Part shown: positions 35,825-49,779 of the stretch, one piece after another
Numbering within the stretch: the first letter of the stretch is position 1
How the letters are laid out: every line of letters begins with the position of its first letter
Assembly: GCA_051294375.1 (NCBI GenBank)
Contig: JBJCIZ010000028.1
Span: 2,071,647-2,135,646, forward strand
Length of the DNA: 64,000 bases
Direction of reading: 5' to 3'
From: Paraspadella gotoi
Lineage: Eukaryota; Chaetognatha
Notes under the pieces: model-generated
What the model was told of the DNA's origin: nothing
The model's input: the letters and a program-made list of their open reading frames with translations, nothing else
Database searches by the model: none
Program-made: the position numbers and the translations under genes

Positions 35825-36763
35825 TTCCATTCTCATTGTCTTTTGTATTTCTAAATAATTATTTAACAATTATTTCTATTGTTATTTTTAAAGAAAAAAT
35901 ATAAAAATGCCGACTTGTGTTCCATTGTCAGTTTTAATCAGTTTTCTTTATCTTTTTTTCATTCTGTCCCTTTGTCCGGTCAATCGGTCACGCCTCACTC
36001 TCAGTCCGTACATCCATCGCATCCCTCCAGTCCGTCCAATCCGTCCGTCCGTCTAGTCACTTTCTTTCACTCTTCGATGAACCGAGAAGCCTCGAGACGC
36101 CGGTCGCCTTGGCNNNNNNNNNNNNNNNNNNNNNNNNNNNNNNNNNNNNNNNNNNNNNNNNNNNNNNNNNNNNNNNNNNNNNNNNNNNNNNNNNNNNNNN
36201 NNNNNNNNNNNNNNNNNNNNNNNNNNNNNNNNNNNNNNNNNNNNNNNNNNNNNNNNNNNNNNNNNNNNNNNNNNNNNNNNNNNNNNNNNNNNNNNNNNNN
36301 NNNNNNNNNNNNNNNNNNNNNNNNNNNNNNNNNNNNNNNNNNNNNTCGTCGTCGTCGTCGTCGTCTTTCTTCAATGTCGTCTTCATCATCGTCGTCGTCG
36401 TCGTCGTCATCATCTTCGTCTTCTTTCTTCATCATCGTCGTCATCATCGTTGTCGTCGTCGTCGTCGTCGTCTTTCTTTAATGTCGTCTTCATCATCGTC
36501 GTCTTCATCATCGTAATCGTCGTCGTTGTCGTCATCTTCATCGAATTCGTCGTCGATGTCGTCATATTCGTCGTCTTTCTTCATCGTCGTCGTCGTCGTC
36601 CTCCTCCTCCTCCTCCTCCTCCTCCTCCTTCCGCCATCTTCCGTCAAACTCGCGCAAAAGAGAAAGAAGTGATTAATGTTTTTGACTTTTCCAACGTCGG
36701 AGGGAATTGAAGACGACCAAGACTGATGGGGCCCAAAGAAGTGGGACGTTGCTTGGCTGGAGT
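35498..36763 (+). repeat. Segmental duplication, copy II, forward left part
   Basis: Repeats copy I from ATTTAATTGGAAAATAAATT through (TTTA)n (35585-35682), (TTTC)n, the CGAGACGCCGGTCGCCTTGG box, a 232-N gap (36114-36345), the TCG array, a CTC-triplet run, and the AAGAAGTGGGACGTTGC box, stopping at another gap. Confidence 0.8.
36114..36345. other. Assembly gap (232 N)
   Basis: Lies between the CGGTCGCCTTGG box and the TCG array of copy II, so it probably hides TCG repeats. Confidence 0.95.
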
Positions 36764-36788
36764 NNNNNNNNNNNNNNNNNNNNNNNNN
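36764..36788. other. Assembly gap (25 N)
   Basis: Placeholder-size gap at the turning point between forward and inverted parts of copy II. Confidence 0.95.
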
Positions 36789-38742
36789 ACTAACCTCTCC
36801 AAGCCAATCACTAGCTATCCAGCCAATCACAGCACTCCACCATATCATAGCCCTCCAGCCAATCATAGCCACTCCAGTCAATCACAAGCCACTCCAGTAT
36901 CAATCACTAGCCACTCCAGCCAATCACAAGCCACTCCAGTCAATCACAAGCCACTCCAGCCAATCACTCAGCCACTTCCAGTCAATCACAGCCACTCCAG
37001 CCAATCACAAGCCACTCCAGCCAATCACACCACTCCAGCCAATCACTAGCCACTCCAGTCAATCACAAGCCACTCCAGTCAATCACAAGCCACTCCAGCC
37101 AATCACAACCACTCCTAAGCCAATCACTAGCCTCTCCAGCCCAATTCACAAGCCACTCCAGCCAATCAGCCTCCAGCCCAACTGCCTCCGGCCAATACTA
37201 CGACTCCAGCCAATCACATAGCCTCTCCGCCAATCACCCGCGGTTCCGAGCAATCAACAAGCCCTCCAGCCAATACTAGCTCTCCCCACTTCCTAGGCCT
37301 CAGCCAATCACAGCCACTCCAGTCAATCACAAGCCACTCCAGTCAATCACAAGCCACTCTAGCCATACTAGCCTCTCCAGCCAATCACAGCACTCCAGCC
37401 AATAGCATCCCCAGCAACGTCCCACTTCTTTGGGCCCATCAGTCTGGTCGTCTTCAATTCCCTCCGACGTTGGAAAAGTCAAAAACATTAATCACACTTC
37501 TTTCTCTTTTGCGCGAGTTTGACGGAAGATGGCGGAAAGGAGGAGGAGGAGAGGAGGAGGAGGACGACGACGACGACGACGATGAAGAAAGACGACGAAT
37601 ATGACGAATCGACGACGAATTCGATGAAGATGACGACAACGACGACGATTACGATGATGAAGACGACGATTGATTGAAGACGACATTAAAGAAAGAACGA
37701 CGACGACGACGACAACAACGATGATGACGACGATGATGAAGAAAAGAAGACGAAGATGATGACGACGAACGACGAACGACGATGATGAAGACGACATTGA
37801 AGAAAGACGACGACGACCGACGACGACAACGATGATGACACGATGATGAAGAAAGAGAGACGAAGATGATGACGACGACGACTGATGAAGACGACATTGA
37901 AGAAAGAAGACGACGACGCGACGACGACAACGATGAATGACGACGATGATGAAGAAAGAAGACGAAGATGATGACGACGACGACGAACGACGATGATGAA
38001 GACGACATTGAAGAAAGACGACGACGAACGACGACGACAACGATGATGACGACGATGATGAAGAAAGAAGACGAAGATGATGACGACTGACGACGACGAC
38101 GACGGATGAATGAAGACGACATTGAAGAAAGAGACGACGACGACGACGACAACGATGATGACGCACGATGATGAAGAAAGAAGACGAAGATGATGACGAC
38201 GACGATTGATGAAGACGACATTGAAGAAAGACGACGGACGACGAACGACAACGATGATAACGACGATGATGAAGAAAGAAGACGAAGATGATGACGACAC
38301 GACGATGATGAGAGACGACACTTGAAGAAAGACGACGACGACGACGACACACGATGATAACGACGATGATGAAGAAAGAAGACGAAGATGATGAGACGAC
38401 ACACGAAGGATGACGATGAAGACGACATTGAAGAAAGAAGACGACGACGATGATGACGACGACGACCAACAACGATGATGACGACGATGATGAGAAGAAG
38501 AAGAAGAATGCGAGACGATGATGAGACGACAACGATGATAACGACGATGATGAAGAAAGAAGACGAAGATGATGACGACGAAGATGCGATGAAGACGACG
38601 ATGGAGACGATGACGACGACGGACGACGCGACGACGACGACGACGACGCGCCCAGTTAAAAATCACGTTCTTCTACGACGAAGAAAAATTTTCTCACCGC
38701 CGTAAGAGACGCGCTTGCCAAGCGCGACCGGCGTCTCGAGGG
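36789..38742 (-). repeat. Segmental duplication, inverted part
   Basis: Reverse complement of the middle of copy I: minisatellite AAGCCACTCCAGCCAATCAC (36789-37412), GCAACGTCCCACTTCTT box (about 37412), TTGACGGAAGATGGCGG (about 37519), GAC-strand TCG array (37540-38650), then GAGAAAATTTT complement and CCGGCGTCTCGAGG (ends 38742). Serine/valine-rich minus frames of 250-350 codons here are array artefacts. Confidence 0.8.
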
Positions 38743-40140
38743 CGCTTAGTGATTGGCTGGAGAGGCTTGTGATTGGCTCGGAACCGCGGGTGATTGGCTG
38801 AAAAGAAGGGCATCTGGCTGAGTGAAGGTTAAATGTCCTTCGGGAGGCGTAAAATAGGGTCAGGCAAGTAAATAAGGATGAGAGGGTGATCCCGTTTGAG
38901 ATGAAAAAAGGGAAACCTCGTGAAGAGGACCATGCTTCCTGGTAATATCTCGAAATAAGCTTGGTCAGATTGAATATGCTTGCTTATCTTGCTTGCTTAT
39001 CTCGTCTCTCGTCATTCTCGATGACGTCGTCACGTGACGCGCGAGGTCGAAAATTCACGGAATTTTCTTTTTGTTTAAATTTCGCGAGACGAAGGTCGAG
39101 GTGAGTCACCGAAGCGTGAAATGATCACGAATCACGTGAAAGAGGTTCATCGTTTTGGAGCTGGACTTGATTTTGTCGGCAGAAATTTAGTGGTTTCTCG
39201 TTTTGATTGGTTAACTTAGGTCGTCAAAGATGTGATTGTCGCAAAGGTGGATTAGTTAGCAGAGGTTCATTGTTTATGAAGATTGACCGACAGAATGAAA
39301 AAAAATGTAAAATGTAAATCACTTTATGCTCATTTGCATATTGCAGTATATAGTTCTACAAATTATATTTCATTTTTCAAAAGTATTTTTGTTAAAAAAT
39401 TTAAAAAATCTCCCGAAAACGAATTTAACCATTTGGTCAAATTGTATAAATCTAAAATCGAAAAGTATCCTGTCTCATTATTTTCGTTCTGTTGACGAAC
39501 AGTTCTTTAAAAAGCTTCAAAAGTTGAAAGGATTTTATTTATACAAATCTTATAATCGCTTCTCTGATTACGTTCAAACAAAAGATCAAAGCTTTGGAAC
39601 GATTCGTACGTTAATGTATTGAATCGTATATATAATTGCATACGGTTTATTATAGTAATATCAATTACTGATCAGATAATATTGTTTGAAAAAGTAAAAA
39701 CACTTTATCCTCATTTGCATATTGCAGTACATAGTTCTACCAATTTTATTAACCTTTTCAAAAGTATGTTCGTCAAGAAAATTTAAAAAACTTTCCTAAA
39801 ACGAATTCAACCATTTGGTAAACTGTATAAATCTAAAATAAAAAATTATCCTCATTCATTACTTACGTTCTAGTGAGGAAAAATGCTATAAAAGCTTCAA
39901 AAGTTGAAAACATTTTATTTGTACAAATCTGATCCAATATTTCTTACCTAGCAACGTATAAACAAAAGATCAAATATACATTTTGAAAGATTCGTACACT
40001 AACTGTATCGAATCCTGTAACTATTAAAGGTGTTGCTCGTCAGAATGATGAAAGTCCTTAAGTGAAATTAAATCGTGTTAAAATCGTTTATTGTTTTAGT
40101 GATGAAATTGATTGGTTTGCAGAGGTTCATCTGTCACGGA
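38743..40140 (+). repeat. Segmental duplication, forward right part
   Basis: Resumes copy I order: GTGATTGGCTGG, TCGGAACCGCGGGT, GGTTAAATGTCCTTC, CACGTGACGCGCGAGG, then octamer units at 39332 and 39713. It matches 34020-35470, with fewer inserted bases. Confidence 0.8.
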
Positions 40141-40600
40141 TATAGCCCAACAAAAAATTATGAAAAAGTAAAAACGCTTAGCTCTTATTTGCATATTGGA
40201 GTACATAGTTCTACCAATTTTATTACCCTTTTAAAAAGTGTGTTTGTCAAATAAATAAAAAAAACTGTTCTAAAACCATTTGGTCAAACTCGTATTGTAA
40301 GGAATCTTGTATAGAGAGTCCCGAAGTAAAATTACATCATTTACACTCATTTGCATATTGCAGTAGCTATTTTTACGAATTGTATTACCCTCTTCCTAAT
40401 TTTTTTTTGTCAAAAAAATAGAAAAGTCCCATTAAAACGAGTTCAACCATTTAGTCAAATTGTTAAAATCTAGAAGCAAAAAGTATCCTGAAAAGTTACT
40501 TTCGTTCAATTGACGAAAAATACGAAAAAATTTTAAAAGTTGAAAGGGTTACATTTTAACAAATCTCATCCGATCGTCGATGTAAAATGTAAACAATATT
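40141..40600 (+). repeat. Further diverged octamer-bearing units
   Basis: TATTTGCATATTGGAGTA (about 40186) and CATTTGCATATTGCAGTA (40348) start two more units with AACCATTTGGTCAAA and AAAAGTTGAAA. Confidence 0.65.
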
Positions 40601-43600
40601 GTACTTTTGAAAAATGTAAGAAAGAGAGGAGGATAAGAGTCGAACGATAGTAGCATTAAAAAGTGAGGAGGATGGGGCAGTCCTGGATACGAAAGTGGGA
40701 AATGAAACTTGAATTAAACGTACGGAGATGTTTAGCGATAATTAAGGCATTATATGGAATTTATATTTTGGGACATTTTTAGAAGAATGTGTCTTAAGGT
40801 CATAATAGTCTTGAGGCGTGATTATGGAGTTCGGTTAGTTCTTAAAGGGGTGATAGGTTTTTCTTTTTATTGTCAAGGTAGGCGGAGGAGGCGGATTTTG
40901 AAGACAAATATCGTGGAGATACTTATGGCTTTTATGGCGTGGTTGGTCTGGTATCGGTGTTATTAGCATGTCTTTGTTTATCTTGAGTGATTATATGGTA
41001 TTGATCTCATTGAGTATTTTTATTTGAGCGAGTCTCTTTTGTATATGTTTTTTTTTTCCTTTGTATTTATTAGCCCATTTGGTTGATAAAAAAAAAAAAA
41101 AACACATTATATAAAAATTTTAAAATTTTAATTTCATAAAAATCCCAAAGAAAATTAATTAATCAGGATAGAGCGAATTTGGGGTTGTTACAGAAGTTAT
41201 AAGACCCTTGCTTTTTGCTGAAAACCCCGCCTATTAGCTTCTAAAAATTAGAAACGGGAGAGTCGCTACTAGATGAGATCTACCTGGTTTTCTGTTGGTT
41301 TTATTTGGGCATTATCAGAGGTATCTGTTCCTTTTTGGGTTTTCTCTCAGGTGATGTTTGGTTTTGTGTTTATCTTTTGGGTTTTCAGTTTTGTTTTTTA
41401 ATATAATTTGTTGTTTGTGTGTGTGTTGATGCTGGCTTCCAGCTTTCTCTTTCGTTTCGGCGTGTTTAGGGCATCTAGGATTCGTCAGTCGCGTTGAAAG
41501 CCGACTGGGGAAAGAATCTGCGGGGTGTTAAGGGGCGAGATAGAAAATACTATTACTAATTTCCTTAAAATTTAATTCAGATCATGTACTCTTTTAAGGC
41601 ACGATCTTTTCTCCTCACTTTTTTAATACTTTTTTTTGGTGTTTCGTCTCTGGGTTCAATCTTTTCCAGTGCTTTCTTTTTATTCTATCATGTACGTCTC
41701 ATAACTCACAAAGCAAAACGATTAATTTATCTGTGCGGGTTATCGAATCGTATAAATTACCAGTTTTTTTTTGGATATTGCAGTTGAAAATACTTCTTAA
41801 TAAACAATGCTGGGGACGAATGGTCTAAAATCAACAAATTTACATGCGGTGGTGCCGGATTTCGACTTTCTCGTGTTTGATTCTGTGTGGTACGGAGTTT
41901 TTTTTCTAATAGATTCTGATTATTCCTATGTATGATAAGATACGTAGAGAGACCGTAAGGTTATTTTTTTGAAAACGCGTTTCGTGGCGGGAAAGAACCT
42001 GTCCAGGCCGCTCTCTGCCTCTCTCTGCATCATTCCTCTGCCTCTCGTCTTCTTTTTAAAAACACTTATTTTGGGCCGGATTACTCTTATGTTCATATTG
42101 GGTGGTTGAGGAATTCTATAAGAATACTCGATGGTTGCAAATGTAAAAAGAGAATGATGTAACTTACGTCTCTCGAAACCGGAATCCTGCGGATCGAATA
42201 ACGACGGGGAAGTGTGATGTATTTTGAAAGTCTTCTGTCGTCATTCATGAATCAAAAGATACCATAATATCATCGTTCAATTTATCTGCAAAAAAAATAA
42301 ATTCGGGGGCTTTTAATTTAAGGAGGAATTGTTTTATAATGGTTGTATCTTTACTCATATCACGAAGTCTCTAATAAGCAGTTGTTTAAGAGTTTTATAA
42401 TTTATACGATGTTAATTTGTGATCAGCGCGGGCGTTCGGTTGAAATGTCTTCAATGAATCACGGGAGGATCATCATCCGAACAAGCTTCGCATTTCAATG
42501 ATGACTATCAGCGTATCAATGAATGATTATCAATGACGGGTTAGAACCCAGGTAAGATCTCATTCTAATGTGAGAATGAACTTTATGGCTATGTATCCGC
42601 CATCTATCATTTGATTATCAATCACATGCAGTCATTTTGTTATGCATCGCACTATGTTTGGTTACATCATGCGTCAGATATTTGGTTTGAGTTAGGAATC
42701 ATTTTTGCTTTTTAAATGCGCATACAATATTTGGACGTTATATAATCATTGTGAAATATGCGGGGACGTGCGAGCAAATCCTTATATTTTGGTTTACATA
42801 TCGGAACGAGCGGCTCGAATCTTGTGATGCTTGTTAAGATTTTTAAAAGCAGTTCGAATTGGCGCTTTTCACTAAAAGTTGATATATCAATTTTATTAGG
42901 GAGTGAAAATATTAACCACTTGTCTTTTTTTAAAAATTGTATTTATGTAAAGTTGGGGTCAAAATCATCAAGTCGAATCAAGCTCAATCAGAGGAGATGA
43001 TAGAAAACGAGACAGGGAAATCTGTTTGGAAAAATTACAAATCAAATGTGTTCTTTTTCTAGGGTTCGGGATGGCCTCTTTTTCGGGGCGACTAGCGGTC
43101 GGAACTATTTGTCAAAATTACAATATGCTTTGCTTTTTGTCTTTTTTTTTACTTTTTTCTGGTCATTAGATGATTTCTGTAGTAGGGATTTTGGGGAGAA
43201 TCGTCTTCCTTATGGGGTAAATAATAATTAACTCAGGGTGAGGGAGGGATGACAACATCGAATTTGAGAGAGCAATAAGGAAAAAACCCAAAGAGAAAGG
43301 GAAGAGTGAAAGAGGCTAGAGAGAGACGAGAGAGAGAGAGACGAGAGAGAGAGACAGAGACAGAGAGAGAGAGTGGTTTTTCGAAGCTTTAATAGGTTAT
43401 TTGAACCCCAAGCCGTAAAATTCACAACTAATTTGAATTGGGGTGCTGGCGCGGGATATGCCGGGATGATAAATATGGCCCACGGACTAAGATAGGCCGC
43501 CGTGGGGCTCCGTAGATTTGCGGTGAACTTATAGTTAGAGCGCGGGTTCCACCTTGAGAATGCGCGAGGGTCGGAAAAGTTTGACAGTTTAAACTGCGAA

Positions 43601-43740
43601 TGGATACCTTTGGCGCGTAATATTTTCTCAGGAAAATCGGGGCGAATATTGCTGCAGTGCATGATAGGTGGGAATCATGGGAAACTTTATACTCTCTCAT
43701 GACTCTGACCAATTGGCTCCCATTTTATCAAGGCGAGGAT
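40601..43740. other. Non-coding region with one dispersed repeat
   Basis: Open frames of 60-80 codons show no motif. The stretch 42165-42370 is the reverse complement of 49900-50080, sharing ATCGAATAACGACGG, GAAGTGTGA, AAATAAATTCGGG and ATAATGGTTGTATC in order. A GA tract lies at 43320-43370. Confidence 0.5.
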
Positions 43741-43744
43741 ACTG

Positions 43745-44187
43745 CACCAAGCATGATGAAGAGGACGATGAAGGTGGATAAAGAACAAAATTGTTCCTTA
43801 CGGCAGAAAGCATGCATTTTCTTTGACGACGTTTTCTTCGTCACCTGTTTTTTATTCCTCTTTTTTTTAATGTTTTTCTTTTATTTCCTCTTTGTGTTTT
43901 CACTTTCTTTCTTGGCTTGTCACTGTCTTTCTTTCTTTCTTCTTTCTTTCTTTCTATCTTCATTTTTTCTCTATCTTTTTTTTTTCCTCCCAATGTCTTT
44001 TTCCTTTTTTTTCTTTCTTCTTCTCCTTTTCTTTTTTTTTTTCTTCATCTCTCTACTTTTTTTTGCCAATCGCTTGCTTTTTTTCTTTCTTTCTTTCGAG
44101 TTTCTTTCTTTTTTCTTTCTTTCTCTCTTTCCCCTTATTCATGATCTTAGTGTTGTTTAAGTGATCGTGTTTTTTTTTGAGCGACGA

Positions 44188-44244
<57 letters not shown>

Positions 44245-44250
44245 TGAGAG
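43745..44250 (-). repeat. Inverted third copy of the 46-49 kb unit (part)
   Basis: Carries ATGATGAAGAGGACGATGAA, GACGACGTTTTCTTCGTCAC, a TTTC-rich stretch and a GA tract, the reverse complement of 47090-47490 and 49090-49480. The pyrimidine-rich frames here are artefacts. Confidence 0.75.
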
Positions 44251-45262
44251 GAGACAAGGCAGGAGTTGAAAAGTGAGAGAGAGAGAAAGAGAGTAGAGGA
44301 GAGATATTCATTATAGAGAGAGAGCGTATCAATGGAAGCTCGGTCGGTGTGTTTTAGTTTGTGTGTAAAATGGAGGGGCGTACCGTAAAGGAGATGAAGA
44401 GGGACGGAGAGAGAGGAGAGAGAGGAGAGAGGAGAAGATAAGTCTTTTTTCGCGCATAAAGAAGCATCCTGGAGGAACGAGGCGTTATTAGTTGATTGGG
44501 ATCTGACCGATCTTTAGACGGGGAGTTTCCAGTCGACTCAAGGACGAAGAAGGGTTTAGAAGAGGGGCAGATTTTGATAGGTAGGCCCGCGGAGAATAGG
44601 CGTAACAGATGTTTTGCCGGGCAAGTGATTCTGTGTGAAGTAGGAGGATAGGAGCAGGAGGAGCACGAGAGATCGAGAAGTAGAGAGAGAGAAATGATGA
44701 AGAGAACGACTGAGTGGTAGTCTTCAGCAGTCAGTTGCGCTTGCGGTACGCATTTGAAACCAAACTCGGTCCTTATCGAGCTTTTTTTGTTCTGACCTGT
44801 CTGTTAACGGGGGGTATGATGACGGGTTTGTAGACTAATCACGCAAGTGATGAAGGGTTTAGAAGAGGATATGCAGTTTTCGAGCTGCGTCTGTTGAGAG
44901 AGAGTAGAGAGAGAGAGAGAGGACNNNNNNNNNNNNNNNNNNNNNNNNNACCAATTAATGTACTTTTGAGAGATTCGTACGACATTCGATATGAATCGAA
45001 TCAAGCGTTATCTTTAACAATATTAATAATAATAATAATAATAATAATTATAATACTAATTAAAAATTAATTAGGTTATGCATGTGTGAAAGATGTACCT
45101 TTCGAAAGCCGAGAGGAGGAGCTCGAAAGGATCGCGAATTATGTGAAATTGATGATGATGAATGTATGATGATGATTATGATTTATGATTGATCTCAGGA
45201 GAATTCAAGTCGGATATTAAAATCGGATTCTCTTTTGGAATTCGAAAAAAAAGTATCTCTCT

Positions 45263-45293
<31 letters not shown>

Positions 45294-45920
45294 TCTTCCC
45301 TCCTTCTCTTTCTCTCTCTCTCCTTTTCTTCCCTCTTCTTTCTTCCTTCTCTCTCTCTCTCTCTCTCTCTCTTCTTTCTCTCTCTTCTTCCTCTCCTTCT
45401 CTTCTCTCTCTCTCTCTTCTTCTCTTCAAATTTTATTTTACGTCCATTTTTAATGAAAGCCGCTAAATAGAGCGCTCGGGAGTCGAGTTGTCCGTTTCTG
45501 TATTGCATCATTTATCATTTCTCTCTCTTCTCCTCTCTCTCTCTCTCCCAGCGTCTCTCTCTCTTCTCTCTCTCTCTACTCTGCAGTCTTCTCTCCTTTC
45601 TTTCTTGTTCACAATTGGTGCGCACATTTTGCATGACTCTATATGCAGGCACCGTTTATTTTTTGGCTCGGGGAAGATGATGCGACGAGAGAGAGAGGAG
45701 AGAGAGAGGAGAGAGAAGAGAATGAGAGAGAAGAGTAGAGAGAGGAGAGAGAAGAGCGGACGGATGAGCGGAGAGATGGTCAAATCAATCCGGAGAAATC
45801 TTTTCTCTAATCTCCTTGTCCTCTAAGCGGAGAAAGGAAAAAAAGAAGAAAAGAAAGAGAGGAAAGAAAAAGAAGAAGCCGAATAGTACCGATAAATTTT
45901 TTTTTTTTTTTTTTTTTTAA
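44251..45920. other. Purine and pyrimidine tracts with noisy repeat fragments
   Basis: Contains GA tracts, a 25-N gap (44925-44949), (AAT)n at 45020-45045, TC tracts at 45255-45425 and 45520-45600, and GA at 45690-45765. GGGTTTAGAAGAGG at about 44550 and 44850 is shared with 47725, so this looks like poorly resolved copies of the same unit. Confidence 0.55.
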
Positions 45921-46865
45921 ATCAAAAGTTATACATTACAGGGTGGGACCCGATATCGAGACTGTCTGAACGTTTGAGATACAATAATAAAATAAGTTGC
46001 AAAAGTTTTTTCTGTCTTTTTTTACTTCATATACAACGAGACAAAATCATTTTTTAAAGCAACTACAAGCGTCATGGATGTTTACAAAACATTTAGACAT
46101 TTTTTATGCGCGCGCATTGTATTGCATATAATTAAAAGCCATACTTGTTAATACTTTTCAGTGGTCGTTTCTTGAATATGATAGTGGTATGTCTTATCTT
46201 CAATTCACCTGATTTAAAGATTTTCATCACTATCCAAATTAAAATTATTTAATTTTTTTTTTAGGTAAGTAAAACAAAATGTTAGGAAGATATAAACGAA
46301 TATGGTTTAAATTGTCAAATACTTTATGTATTTCTTGCCTTTTTGAAGCTTTCTATTATGCATCGGAAATACTATATGATTCTTTTAACTATCTGACAAT
46401 ATCGTTAATTTAAGTTAGTTTTAAATAAAATTAAACCATAAAAGTAACTATTACCCGAACCTTACCGCTTACTTTTAAAAATTTTTTTAACGAAAATCCC
46501 ATTACATATTGCCAGAATCATTGATATACTACAAATAAGTACTTCCAAAAATATTTTTAACAGTTATGTATTAAAATGAGATTAAACATTAAGAATAGTA
46601 ATAAACAACAAAACTGAGCCACTTGCCTTTGCTGCATCAAAAATTAGATAATTATCAAATAATTTCGAAACAATAATATATTTCGCTCACTCACGCCACT
46701 CGCGCCACTTCGTACTCTGCACCTCGATCGGCCACTCTCGTCACTCTCGTCACTCGCGCCACTCGCGCCACTCGCGCCACTTCGCGCGTCATTCGCTCTC
46801 AAGTGAGACTTTTTCTGTTATTGCCGTCCAATTTCTTTGAACCTCTGGAGACGAAGCCGTCTTTT

Positions 46866-46897
<32 letters not shown>

Positions 46898-46985
46898 TTC
46901 TTTCTTTCTTTCTTTCTTTCTTTTCTTTCTTTCTTCTTTTTTCTTTATTTTTTTCTTATCTTTCTGTTCCCTTAAATCTCTCTCT

Positions 46986-47041
<56 letters not shown>

Positions 47042-47615
47042 TCGTCGCCTCATAGCAAAAAAACAACACGTCATTTGAAGCGAAATTCACATTCAAACGA
47101 TTCACCTTTAAACAAAATGGGGAAAGAGAGAAAGAAAGAAAAAGAAAGAAACTCGAAAGAAAGAAAGAAAAAAAGCAAGCGATTGGCAAAAAAAATAGGA
47201 GATAAGAAAAAAAAAAAAAAAGGAAAGAAAGAAAAAAAAGGAAAAAGACATTGGGAGGAAAAAAAAAGATGAGAAAAAATAAAGATAGAAAGAAAGAAAG
47301 AAGGAAAAGAAAGAAAGACAGTGAAAGCAAGAAAGAAAGTGAAAAGCAACAAAGAGGAAATAAAAAACATTAAAAAAAAGGATAATAAAAAACAGGTGAC
47401 GAAGAAAACGTCGTCAAGAAAATCTGTTTCTACTAACGGACAATTTTGTTCTTTATCCACCTTCATCGTCTTCTTCATCATGTCTGGCTGAGTATCTCGC
47501 TTTAAAATGGGAATTTCATTCATGTCCAGTTCTTTCCTTCGTATCCTTTGTCAAGATCGGTATATAATCCGACCAGCCAGGTTCCATACGAGAATATGTG
47601 CTATTTAAGGACAAT

Positions 47616-47640
<25 letters not shown>
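45921..47640 (+). repeat. 2-kb tandem duplication, unit 1
   Basis: Begins AAATCAAAAGTTATACATTA and GGGTGGGACCCGATATCGAG, contains ATGCGCGCGCATTGTATTGC, a CACTCGCGC minisatellite (46686-46800), TTTC (46860-46960) and TC (46977-47036) tracts, and ends after the GAC-GTC-TTC box near 47500 and a GA tract. It repeats at 47965-49610. Confidence 0.85.
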
Positions 47641-47964
<324 letters not shown>

Positions 47965-48892
47965 AATCAAAAGTTATACATTTACAGGGTGGGACCCGAT
48001 ATCGAGACTGTCTGAACGTTTGAGATACAATAATAAAATAAGTTGCAAAAGTTTTTTTCTGTCTTTTTACTTTCATATACAACGAGACAAAATCATTTTT
48101 TAAAGCAACTACAAGGCGTCATGGATGTTTACAAAACATTTAGACATTTTTATGCGCGCGCATTGTATTGCATATAATAAAAGCCATACTTGTTAATATT
48201 TTTCAGTGGTCGTTTCTGAATATGATAGTGGTATGTCTTATCTTCAATTCACCTGATTTTAAGATTTTCATCACTATCCAAATTAAAATTATTTAATTTT
48301 TTTTAGGTAAGTAAAACAAAATGTTAGGAAGATTATAACGAATATGGTTAAATTGTCAAATACTTTATGTATTTCTTGCCTTTTTGAAGCTTTTATTATG
48401 CAGTCGGAAATACTATATGATTCTTTTAACTATCTGACAATATCGTTAATTTAAGTTAGTTTTAATAAAAATTAAACCATAAAAGTAACTTACCCGAACC
48501 TTACCTGCTTACTTTAAAATTTTTTTAACGAAAATCCCATGTACATATTGCCAGAATCATTGATATACTACAAATAAGTACTTCCAAAAATATTTTTAAC
48601 TGTTATGTATTAAAATGAGATTAAACATTAAGAATAGTAATAAACAACAAACTGAGCACTTGCCTTTGCTGCATCAAAAATAGAATAATATCAAATAATT
48701 TCGAAACAATTAATATATCTCGTCACTCACGCCACTCGCGCCACTCTCGTCACTCGCGCCACTCTCGTCACTCTCGTCACTCGCGCCACTCGCGCCACTC
48801 GCGCCACTCGCGCGTCATTCGCTCTCATGTGAGACGTTTTTCTTTATTGCGTCAATTTCCTTTGAACCTCTGGAGACGAAGCCGTCTTTTTT

Positions 48893-48956
<64 letters not shown>

Positions 48957-48980
48957 TATTTTTTTCTTTCTTTCTGTTCC

Positions 48981-49034
<54 letters not shown>

Positions 49035-49610
49035 TTCGTCGCCTCATAGAAAAAAACAACGACGTCATTTGAAGAGAAATTCACATTCAAACGGATTCAC
49101 CTTAAAAATGGGAAAGAGAGAAAGAAAGAAAGAAAGAAACTCGAAAGAAAGAAAGAAAAAAAAGCAAGCGATTGGCAAAAAAAATAGGAGAAAGAAAAAA
49201 AAAAGAAGGAAAGAAAAGAAAAGAAGGAAAAAGACATTGGGAGGAAAAAAAAAAGATGAGAAAAAATAAAGATAGAAAAAAGAAAGAAGGAAAGAAAGAA
49301 AGACAGTGAAAGCAAAGAAAGACAGTGTGACAAGAACAAAGAGAGAAATAAAAAACATTAAAAAAAAGATAATAAAAAACAGGTGACGAAGAAAACGTCG
49401 TCAAGAAAATCTGTTCTCTGATACATTTTCTTTATCACCTTCATCGTCTTCTTCATCATGTCTGGCTGAGTATCTCGCTTTTAAAATGGGACATTTTCAT
49501 TCAGGTTAAGTTCTTTCCTTCGTATCCTTTGTCAAGATCGTATATAATCCGACTAGCCAGGTCGCATCGAGAATATGTGCTATTTAAGGAACAATTGATT
49601 TTTTTAAATA
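47965..49610 (+). repeat. 2-kb tandem duplication, unit 2
   Basis: Same order of parts as unit 1, with small indels; includes the CACTCGCGCCACTC tract (48722-48815), TTTC (48890-48975) and TC (48988-49032) tracts. Confidence 0.85.
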
Positions 49611-49779
49611 ACCTTAAAGCTTACGTGACTCTCTCGAAGAGTTACCGAGCGACCACGTTGACAATGTTCGACGCCCTCTCCGTCGACTAGAATCCATCGC
49701 TAATAATAATTTAAAAATTAATAACCAATAATTATTTTCTACGAGTGAAAAATTTTCAGTCGAATTTTGAATGACCATC

